From positions 1-64,000 of the forward strand of contig NZ_JABVCF010000008.1 of assembly GCF_014595955.1 (NCBI RefSeq): a stretch of DNA of 64,000 nucleotides. The letters run 5' to 3'. Positions within the stretch are counted from its first letter, which is position 1; each line of letters starts with the position of its first letter. The stretch comes from Pseudaminobacter soli (ex Zhang et al. 2022). Its GTDB lineage: Bacteria; Pseudomonadota; Alphaproteobacteria; Rhizobiales; Rhizobiaceae. Positions 26,323-32,842 of this stretch are shown piece by piece. The position numbers and the translations under genes are program-made. The notes below the pieces were generated by a model. The model made no database searches and was not told where the DNA came from. It saw only the letters and a list, made by a program, of their open reading frames with translations.

Positions 26323-26398
26323 GCCGCTTTAGCTCAGTTGGTAGAGCACATCATTCGTAATGATGGGGTCGCGTGTTCGAGTCACGCAAGCGGCACCA
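26323..26398 (+). tRNA. tRNA-Thr (anticodon CGT)
   Basis: Full cloverleaf: acceptor GCCGCTT/AAGCGGC, D arm with AGCTCAGTTGGTAGAGC, anticodon arm CATCA-TTCGTAA-TGATG, T arm GCGTG-TTCGAGT-CACGC, discriminator A and CCA. It decodes ACG. Its 3' end is the integration site of the island that follows: the last 17 bases plus one recur at 32140-32157. Confidence 0.97.
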
Positions 26399-26399
26399 A
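26382..26399. repeat. attL of the tRNA-Thr island
   Basis: TCACGCAAGCGGCACCAA, the 3' end of tRNA-Thr plus one base. The identical 18 bp at 32140-32157 mark the other end. Confidence 0.9.
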
Positions 26400-26491
26400 A
26401 TCCCGCCTAACCCCTTGACGGGTTGGGAAGAACAACAAATCCAACCGCTTGACCGTAGTCGCTGCTGCACATTTGTGGTACACAGCGGGGT

Positions 26492-28243
26492 ATGGACGCG
26501 GTGCCTGATCGTCATCATCTCCATAATCGCAACGGCGTCTGGTACTATCGGCGCCGGGTTCCCGACACCCTGATCAAGAGCTTCGGCAAGAGCCTCATTC
26601 AGCATTCGTTGAACACGACCTCGCTGCAGGACGCCAAACGCCTGCGGAACGCATTGGACATCCAATACGACCTGGAATTCGAGGCGCTGCGCACATCGTC
26701 ACAGACCCTCTCCGACTCAGCGTCCGACCCCAGCGCAAACACGCCCGCCAGGCTGTCGATCGACGAGGTCCGCCGGCGTGTCGCCGCCTACGTCGATGAG
26801 CAGGTGCAGAAATTCGACCAGCGCTACCTCAATGATCCCGCCGGCAGCTTAGGCGAATTAAGGGAGATCCGTTCCGACAAGCAAGCGCAGCTGCAGGATT
26901 TGAGCGATCCCGAGCATCCAGACCAGCACCTTTGGGTGCATCAGGCGTACTCCCGCGTTTTTCCAGAGGGGCACTCTTTCGACGGGATCACGGAAACGGG
27001 CGTGGCGGAGATGATCCGCCGCAGCCTTGTTTCCATCATTAGCAGAGAGCTCGCAATCTTGCGGGACGATTTCGGGACTAGCAGTGGTCCTGCTACCTCC
27101 CCGTCCAAGCTGCGAACCGAGGTGACGTTCGGCCGTCTCGCTTCGGAGTACGTCGAGAATGTGCGCGAGACGGCCAAACTCAACCGACGCCGGCCACAAT
27201 GGGCCGAGAAGGTGGCGGCACAGGCCAAGCTCCTCGTCGAAGTAATCGGTGCCGATACGCCGATCCAAGCGGTCGATTACGACGCCGGGCGGAAGTTACA
27301 ACGGGTTCTAGCGCGCCTACCTGCGCATCGGGAGAAACGCTATCCCGGTGAACCCTATGAACGAGCCATTGAGCTTGCCGCCAAGGACAACCGGCACGTC
27401 CTCACCCCGACCAGCCAAGCAGCCTATCTCGATGATTTTCGCAACATCATGCAGCTGGCTCTCAAAAAGCAGCTCATTGCCAGCAATCCCGCCGAAGACC
27501 TGCGGCCGCTGACACGCGACCCTCGAAGCCCAGCCGACAAGCGCCGCCCGTTCACGCCGGACCAGATCAGGCAGTTTTTTTCCTCGAGTTTCTACGCCCG
27601 TTGGCATCCGGAGAGTAAGGAGCCCTATCTCGCAAAAGATCGCGACTGGCGGTTCTGGCTTCCGCTGCTCATGGCGCTGACCGGCATGCGCCCCGGCGAA
27701 ATCTGCCAGATGCAGGCCGGGGATATCAGACGCTCCTCCACCGGCGTCTGGTATGCCTATGTCGAGCCGACGGACGACGATGCGTTCGGGCCGGTAAAGA
27801 AGATCAAGACTAGCCATAGCCGGCGAAGCTTCCCGATCCACCCGCAACTGATCGAGGTCGGGTTTCTCGATTTCGTCGAAGGCCGCAGAAAGGACGGGGA
27901 CAAGGCGCTGCTGTTCGCCGGTTTGAAGCCGAGCAGACGAGGCTACTACTCCGACTATCCGTGCAGGCGTTTTCGCGAGACCTTCCTGAAACAGGGACTG
28001 GAGTTGGAGCCTGGACAGACGCTCTACAGCTTCAGACACTCCTTCCGTGACGCGCTGCGGCGCATCGATGCCCCATCGGATGTCCTCTCCGCACTAGGGG
28101 GTTGGAGCGAAGGAACCAAGGTCAGCGACGGGTATGGTGACCCGAAGGACGCGGACTATCTGGCGAAGTTCGTCGCGAAAATCCACTATCCGGGCCTAAA
28201 GCTTGGTTTCCGCTACTCTCAACCGGCACCGACGCTGGCCTGA
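26492..28243 (+). CDS. int: Tyrosine integrase of the island
   Basis: A site-specific recombinase of 583 residues. The N-terminus (HNRNGVWYYRRRVPDTLIKSF) is the short strand-turn domain seen in integrases of proteobacterial islands. A long core-binding domain follows. The catalytic domain has the first arginine in LTGMRPGEICQMQ, the box-II SFRHSFRDALR, LGGWSEG (tryptophan in place of the second histidine, which is common) and the tyrosine in VSDGYGDP. The gene starts 94 bp after the tRNA 3' end and should catalyse exchange at the 18-bp repeat. Confidence 0.93.
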   Translation: MDAVPDRHHLHNRNGVWYYRRRVPDTLIKSFGKSLIQHSLNTTSLQDAKRLRNALDIQYDLEFEALRTSSQTLSDSASDPSANTPARLSIDEVRRRVAAYVDEQVQKFDQRYLNDPAGSLGELREIRSDKQAQLQDLSDPEHPDQHLWVHQAYSRVFPEGHSFDGITETGVAEMIRRSLVSIISRELAILRDDFGTSSGPATSPSKLRTEVTFGRLASEYVENVRETAKLNRRRPQWAEKVAAQAKLLVEVIGADTPIQAVDYDAGRKLQRVLARLPAHREKRYPGEPYERAIELAAKDNRHVLTPTSQAAYLDDFRNIMQLALKKQLIASNPAEDLRPLTRDPRSPADKRRPFTPDQIRQFFSSSFYARWHPESKEPYLAKDRDWRFWLPLLMALTGMRPGEICQMQAGDIRRSSTGVWYAYVEPTDDDAFGPVKKIKTSHSRRSFPIHPQLIEVGFLDFVEGRRKDGDKALLFAGLKPSRRGYYSDYPCRRFRETFLKQGLELEPGQTLYSFRHSFRDALRRIDAPSDVLSALGGWSEGTKVSDGYGDPKDADYLAKFVAKIHYPGLKLGFRYSQPAPTLA

Positions 28244-28366
28244 ACCAGTCGGCTACCCGCCTCGCGACGCGCTCCACAAGCGAAAGAACAGGTGCCCTTG
28301 GGGTGACCTCCTGGCCTGCCGAAGATGATCACCATTGAAGCTGGACCTTGTGCTTTCGAACTATCG

Positions 28367-29752
28367 CTATTCCAACCCGTGGTTAACTGGTTTCAGTGGT
28401 GAAGGCTTGTACTTGGGGTGAAGGCCGTTCAGAAATTCGAGCTGTCGGCACGCGGCGATGGCATGGGCAAGTTCGCGTGAATGGCCAGGGACCAGTGTCC
28501 AGCCCGGAGTTCCGGCGATCCATTGGTCGGTAAACTTGGCTGTCACGGCGTCGAGATCATCCCCGACCATTTCAGCTTCACTGAGGCGCTTCGGTAGCCG
28601 ATCCCCATAGCGGCGCGTTCTCTTCCTTCCGGGCCAGACGTGGACGGGATGGTCGCCATGACCGCGGCTCGGATCGAACCGGTATCCGAGCTCTTCCACA
28701 CGTCCGCTCGAGGCTTTCCGTATTTCGTCGATCTTCAAGCAAACCTTTCCGGCGGGCAGTGCCAAAAGGCGCTGACGCAGGCGCTCCTGGAATGCCTTGA
28801 CCCCAGACTGCGACTTGGAGCCAACAGCGATGTCGTCGACGAACGACGCCACGCACTGTTCTTCGCGGCATGCACGAAGCTCCCTTCCCAAGAAGGCCCT
28901 GGCAATCTGCGGCGACAAGACGGAGCCCTGCGGTAACCCCCGCCGGACAAGTTTGTGGGAGGCTTCCACTACATCATTGTATGTGAAGGCGTGTGGTATG
29001 ATATCTTGCTGCGCAAGAAATTCTCCAACACTGTTGAGCTTCTTACTCAGATCGATATCCACCCAAGTGGACTTCGGCAGGAAGACAATGCCCCGCAATG
29101 CCTTGCGGCTTATTGGCAGCCATCCGAAATGTCCTGGTCGTAGGGAAGGGAAGCAGTTTACGACGTCCAGTTTTCCCCACCACTGAACGCCGTTTTCCAT
29201 TTGCCGCGAGATCTCCCGCGTGAATTCGCGCTCCCCACCGGCACCCGGCCGGGTATAGTCGAATTCGCTCTCGACCCCCGCAATGGACAGCCAGTCACGC
29301 AGCAGCAGTTGATGCGCTATCCGATGGGGACCGAACTGCACGATGAGGCGATACCCTCCACTATCCTTGCGTTTCCAGTATGCTCTGACGGGTTCTTCCA
29401 AGCCCTCGAACGAGGTGATCGAGCTCGCGATTTCAATAAAATGAAGAGGAGAAGAGGAATTCTGGGCAGCCGAGGCTGCCCGGATGCCGGCACATAGTCT
29501 CGCGCTCTCAGACAGCAGCACCGCTTCGGCTTGAGGCCAGGCCTCCTGATCGAGGCTGCTGATGAGGGCCAGTGCCTTCAAGGTCTCGAGATAGGTCTCT
29601 CTTGCCCACTCGAGGCGTTGAACGTCCGTCTCAAATGTAGGCGATAAACCGCCCGCCGCTGAGAACCACCTGATCGCCCTTTTGATCTCCTTGTCTATGC
29701 GGCCGAGGGCATTTTGCAGAGCCTTCTCGTCGTGGATGGTGTTCGGCAACAT
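28367..29752 (-). CDS. Reverse transcriptase of unassigned group
   Basis: An RNA-directed DNA polymerase homologue of 461 residues. Palm motifs are complete: GGYRLIVQFGPHR (132-144), the first catalytic aspartate in KLDVVNCFPSLR (D196), RGLPQGSVLSP (271-281), FVDD (304-307) and ELGYRF (354-359). The 120 residues before the palm are helical and match nothing I know. No maturase, endonuclease or protease domain is present. FVDD rather than YADD argues against a group II intron enzyme, and the retron VTG-type C-terminal motif is not seen. It may belong to one of the 'unknown group' or defence RTs. The ATG overlaps the stop of the upstream HTH gene (ATGA). Confidence 0.85.
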   Translation of the reverse strand: MLPNTIHDEKALQNALGRIDKEIKRAIRWFSAAGGLSPTFETDVQRLEWARETYLETLKALALISSLDQEAWPQAEAVLLSESARLCAGIRAASAAQNSSSPLHFIEIASSITSFEGLEEPVRAYWKRKDSGGYRLIVQFGPHRIAHQLLLRDWLSIAGVESEFDYTRPGAGGEREFTREISRQMENGVQWWGKLDVVNCFPSLRPGHFGWLPISRKALRGIVFLPKSTWVDIDLSKKLNSVGEFLAQQDIIPHAFTYNDVVEASHKLVRRGLPQGSVLSPQIARAFLGRELRACREEQCVASFVDDIAVGSKSQSGVKAFQERLRQRLLALPAGKVCLKIDEIRKASSGRVEELGYRFDPSRGHGDHPVHVWPGRKRTRRYGDRLPKRLSEAEMVGDDLDAVTAKFTDQWIAGTPGWTLVPGHSRELAHAIAACRQLEFLNGLHPKYKPSPLKPVNHGLE

Positions 29753-30039
29753 CAGAGCTTGCCTCTTAGCGACAGGACGTCTTCACGCAGGTAGGTCAGT
29801 TGCCGACTACGCCGGAACCGCTTGGGCATCCTGCCGGCCGCTTGCCAGCGTCGGACGGTGCGGGTCGAGACGCCCAGCATTGAGGCGGCCTCTGCGATCG
29901 TCACCCAGGGGGCTCTGCGCAGGTTCTCGTAGGTCAGCATGTCTTGTGTCGAGCGTAGTGTCACAGTTGTGCACTCAATTGCTGGGAGCAGCGCCATATT
30001 CAGATGTTGAATGATGCTCGCGTTTCCGCAGCCATTCAT
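29752..30039 (-). CDS. Small HTH/excisionase-like protein coupled to the RT
   Basis: The clear domain is APWVTIAEAASMLGVSTRTVRRWQAAGRMP followed by a short wing (RRSRQLTYLREDV), a MerR/excisionase type helix-turn-helix. The start is uncertain: ATG at 30039 (95 residues), 29997 or 29940 (62 residues) are all without a good ribosome site. The shortest equals the natural domain size and avoids overlap with the gene upstream. The stop overlaps the ATG of the reverse transcriptase, so translation of the two is coupled. It may regulate the RT or direct excision of the island. Confidence 0.7.
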   Translation of the reverse strand: MNGCGNASIIQHLNMALLPAIECTTVTLRSTQDMLTYENLRRAPWVTIAEAASMLGVSTRTVRRWQAAGRMPKRFRRSRQLTYLREDVLSLRGKL

Positions 30040-30196
30040 CGAGATGCGCCCGGTCGTAAACGATGATCCTGCTCCCCGACTTCGAAAATGTGGGGCCGCT
30101 GCCGCTGATGCGCATCTTCTGCAAAGTGCTGGCAGAGAGGCGCAGATACTCCGCGGCTTCGGAGGTCCTCAGTTTGGACGTGGGGTAACCCGCCAC
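29975..30196 (-). CDS. AlpA/excisionase-like HTH protein
   Basis: The protein has 73 residues from a GTG start. It begins with the family pattern KLRTSEAAEYLRLSASTLQKMR, then GPTFSKSGSRIIVYDRAHLDEWL, that is the HTH_17/AlpA fold. Such proteins switch integrase expression or act as excision factors. It leads a three-gene unit with the second HTH gene and the reverse transcriptase. No other excisionase is seen in the island, so this is the likeliest one. Confidence 0.75.
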   Translation of the reverse strand: MAGYPTSKLRTSEAAEYLRLSASTLQKMRISGSGPTFSKSGSRIIVYDRAHLDEWLRKREHHSTSEYGAAPSN

Positions 30197-30255
30197 CGTT
30201 TGTACCAGCGAATCCGGGAGGCGGAGGCCAACCCCAGCCTATTAGACCCAGTTGT

Positions 30256-30277
30256 CCAGCCGACTGCTGACGGCTGG
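30256..30277. other. 7-bp stem-loop upstream of the HTH-RT unit
   Basis: CCAGCCG-ACTGCTGA-CGGCTGG lies about 60 bp before the first HTH gene, in the only gap where a promoter or a small structured RNA for the unit could be. No sigma-70 boxes stand out. Confidence 0.3.
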
Positions 30278-30350
30278 CGACAGCGCGGGCGAATATGGTC
30301 GAGGCAACGATCTTTTTTATCTGAGGGCGATCTCAAGATAGAGGTGAGCT

Positions 30351-30910
30351 CTACTCCCCCACATCCTTCAGCGTAGCGTGCCGGAGCTTCTCCTCACCCT
30401 TCAGGAACTGCACCCGGCCGACCAGGCCGGGCTCGACCCACTCGGCGTTCTGCTTCGAGAGCCCCTTTGGTGCTCGGGCGGTCTTCTTCCCCTGAACCCG
30501 TTCGCACAAACGCTCGCGGATGAGCTTGGAGACGGTCACGCCGCGCGGCTCCGACATAGTTGCCGGCCTGGTCTGAGCAGAGCAACATCGCCGGTTTGCC
30601 CCTCTCCCGCTCCACCCCGATGATGTTGAGCGTCGCCTCGGCGTAGCACTTGGTCTTGAACCAGTCGCGCGAGTCGCCGCTGCGGTCCCGGCTGCCCCTA
30701 CGCTTCGACACCATTCCCTCGAGGTCAAGTGTCGATCGCGTTGAACACGACCTCCGCACCGCCTTCCAGGCTCTCGCTGAAGCGGATCGGCTCATGCTCG
30801 AGTCCCGATCAGGTCCTGCAGCAACTGGCGCCGCTCCTCTATGCCAAATCATACGGAGATCCTGCCCGTCTAGGTGCAGCAGGTCGAACGCCAATTGGTG
30901 TAGGCTTATC
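30351..30910 (-). pseudogene. Decayed LigD-type DNA ligase gene
   Basis: Pieces of a ligase very like the prophage one are spread over several frames: LAFDLLHLDGQDLR near 30900, then RRQLLQDLIG, PIRFSESL, LDLEGMVSKRRGS, DWFKTKCYAEATLNIIGVER, and a third frame with SKLIRERLCERVQ to LRHATLKDVGE ending at 30351. The N-terminus with the KWDG lysine is absent and at least two frameshifts are needed. It cannot make a working enzyme. It shows that the same ligase type travels in two mobile elements of this chromosome. Confidence 0.85.
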
Positions 30911-31162
30911 TGAGCAACGGTTGCGTCCGGTGTGATCGCCTGTTCGGGGACTTTTTTCGAGATTTTCGAACGGTATGATGAGCGAGTGAATTGCACCATT
31001 CCAGTTAGAGCAACCCCACAGTGGCGAAGGCTGCACGGCGGCAGCCGAACCTGGGAGCCTTCAAACCGGAGGAGCTAGGACGGCCTAACCTCCGATAATA
31101 CCCTTATCGCGACTTAAACGACGTGTTTCGCACTGGGTGCAACCACCTGCAGCTGGCTTCCA

Positions 31163-31560
31163 ATGATCGATCTGTTTGACGACCCAGCTGTGGCTGGCGC
31201 TATAAGTTGGCGCGAGGGCAGCGCATTGGAGGGGGAACCTTTGGAACTGCTACTAAATGGCATCAACGGAACATATCTTCGAAGCATCCTTCTGAACGCC
31301 GAGAAGAGGACGCACCGCGTCGATGCTGCGGTCGCCTATGCGACGGAGAACGATTTGCTCTTCGATTGGTGTTGGGATCAGAAGCTGCCGCTTCGATTTT
31401 GGGGCCGTTTCGACGAGAGTGTGCCAGTAGCGATCCCGGTCCTGAAGAAGTTCCTAGATAAGCGTTCTGGCCGTTATGTTTGCAAGCTCGTTAGGAACTT
31501 CCATCCGAAAGTGATCTGGTGGCGTGGTTACGGAGCTTACATCGGTTCGGCCAAAGCGAT
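31163..31560 (+). pseudogene. PLD-type nuclease fragment, 3'-truncated
   Basis: The intact part reads ELLLNGINGTYLRSILLNAEKRTHRVDAAVAYATENDLLFDW in pieces, then LVRNFHPKVIWWRGYGAYIGSA. HPK and GSA are the phospholipase-D nuclease half-motif seen in restriction and helicase-linked nucleases of the NgoFVII kind. After GSA the asparagine and the whole second half are replaced by the end of a vsr gene on the other strand. The frame runs on to 31597 in foreign sequence. The ATG at 31163 lacks a strong ribosome site. Confidence 0.7.
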
Positions 31561-31767
31561 GTCAATGGTACGACGGCTGCCTGGAATCGCACGATAGTGA
31601 ATCCGGAATCTATATCCTAAGCGGTGCAATCCGCTCCTAAATCGTTTCTCGTTTTGGTTGTCCTTCGAACGTGTATTTCGCATACGCCTGCTGGTAGTTG
31701 GCGAGACTGGATCTTTGGGCTCCATCTTCCGGCCAACCTTCTCGTCATCCTCAACAGTATCGGTCAC
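31555..31767 (-). pseudogene. Very-short-patch repair endonuclease (vsr) fragment
   Basis: The N-terminal third of a Vsr protein: SPTTSRRMRNTRSKDNQNEKRF, then SGLHRLGYRFRIHYRAIPGSRRTIDIAL. The R-M-x-x-x-R-x-K start and LHRLGYRFR..PGSRRTIDIA segment are hallmarks of the family. The part with the catalytic region (VDGCFWHGC in intact proteins) is missing: at DIAL the frame runs into the reverse complement of the PLD gene and stops. Vsr genes accompany 5-methylcytosine methylases, so a methylase or restriction system was probably lost here. Confidence 0.75.
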
Positions 31768-32139
31768 CGCAAGATCTCAGCAGGTCTCTTGGGTGCTTCG
31801 GCGTGGCTGCAGCTTCCAGTCTGACACTCTCAAGCCCTCCAACTGAGCGAAAACTACTCCTAGCAGGCAAATTCAAAAACTCTATGTCTCGCCGGCCGGA
31901 CAACTTCTGGAAGGATTCACCAAGTCTGCAGTGCGCCGCCTCGGCCATATGGCTTCGAACCATGGCAGTGCGAGCCAGATTGGGTGAGGTGGAGCCCCCG
32001 CAGTTAATTGCAAATTTCGCCGCGACTGCGATCTTGGGGATCCTCATCGCAGCCGCGACACTTCTGTGATACACTTAAGCATGACGGCCAAACGGCTAAG
32101 TAACTGAATTTTTTGCGCGCGCCTGAGGCACTTTTCACC
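31768..32139. other. No gene recognised at the right end of the island
   Basis: Frames on both strands exist but none has a family signature or a ribosome site. It is probably decayed sequence from the lost restriction-type module. The last part (32050-32140) is AT-richer, as island ends often are. Confidence 0.4.
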
Positions 32140-32157
32140 TCACGCAAGCGGCACCAA
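32140..32157. repeat. attR of the tRNA-Thr island
   Basis: An exact 18-bp copy of the tRNA-Thr 3' end (TCACGCAAGCGGCACCAA). Chromosomal sequence resumes after it. Confidence 0.9.
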
Positions 32158-32180
32158 TCTCCGGCCCGGAGATTGATCCT
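32156..32180 (+). terminator. Displaced terminator of tRNA-Thr
   Basis: AATCTCCGG-C-CCGGAGATT is a perfect 9-bp inverted repeat starting inside attR and followed by GATCCTTT. Before the island arrived it would have lain directly after the tRNA CCA. It therefore supports the insertion model. Confidence 0.6.
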
Positions 32181-32197
32181 TTGCCTGTAAGCCGGTT

Positions 32198-32635
32198 TTA
32201 GTTGAACGTGTGCACCCTGAGCTTCAGGCTGCCGTCCGCCTGCCGCTCGAAGATGTGGGTCGCGACGCCGCCCCATGGCTGATCCTTTCCGGCCTTGTCC
32301 TTGCCGGCGGCGGACCATTTGGCGGCACCGAACACCACCTTGTCATTTCCGGACGCCTGGATCAGTTCCAGCTTGTGGTCCTTGACGCCCATGGCGAACA
32401 GGGAAGCAAAGAACTTCTCGATGCCTGGTCGGCCGGTGATCACATCGTGGGTAGCCGGCAGGAACAGCGCATCCTCTGCGTAGAGGGCCGCGAGCGCCTT
32501 GGCGTCTCCCTTGTTGAAGGCTTGATCCCAGGCCGCATAACTGGCCTTCACCTCTGCGGCTGGATCTGCGTGGGAAAGAAGCGAAGACATTCCTAAGAAC
32601 AGCGCCATGACAAATGGCATGAAGAGCTTAGTCAT
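32198..32635 (-). CDS. Secreted SnoaL/DUF4440-like protein
   Basis: The protein has 145 residues. A signal peptide (FVMALFLGMSSLLSHA) precedes an NTF2-like cone fold: AAEVKASYAAWDQAFNKGDAKALAALYAEDALFLPAT is the typical first helix and strand of the family, and GRPGIEKFFASLF the second. The end is beta-rich (THIFERQADGSLKLRVHTFN). Such proteins bind or convert small molecules, but the family does not predict which. It is the first chromosomal gene after the island; a GGAGG lies 6 bases before ATG. Confidence 0.85.
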   Translation of the reverse strand: MTKLFMPFVMALFLGMSSLLSHADPAAEVKASYAAWDQAFNKGDAKALAALYAEDALFLPATHDVITGRPGIEKFFASLFAMGVKDHKLELIQASGNDKVVFGAAKWSAAGKDKAGKDQPWGGVATHIFERQADGSLKLRVHTFN

Positions 32636-32842
32636 CGATGCCTCCGTGGTGGTGTCTCGGTCAAAGCCTCCCGCACGTAAGCTACAAGCTCCAGGTACTA
32701 TGCTCCCGGACAGTCAGGCTGTCACATCAACAGGCTGTCACACTGCTTGGCCGTTCCTCTCTGTCGGCCGAGCGCAAAATGGCCTGCCCGCAGCGGGTGC
32801 GGGCAGGCTCAAGAGGCTATCAACGCCTCTGTGACGTTATCA

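Larger units (their letters stand above)
26382..32157. mobile_element. 5.8-kb genomic island in tRNA-Thr(CGT)
   Basis: The island lies between two identical 18-bp copies of the tRNA 3' end. Its first gene is a tyrosine integrase reading away from the tRNA, the classical layout. Cargo: a reverse transcriptase with two small HTH genes, a decayed ligase gene, and fragments of a PLD nuclease and a Vsr endonuclease. The right end still carries the hairpin that once followed the tRNA. Much of the right half is broken, so the island is old or has lost genes by deletion. Confidence 0.9.

Noticed and set aside
23787-26360. 857-codon plus-strand frame
   Set aside because: It overlaps the ligase in another frame and the membrane protein gene on the other strand; Arg/Pro-rich high-GC shadow with no domain.
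28367-30350. Retron or diversity-generating retroelement
   Set aside because: No msr-msd-like RNA with the required inverted repeat is seen next to the RT, the retron C-terminal motif is absent, and no template/variable repeat pair was found in the island.
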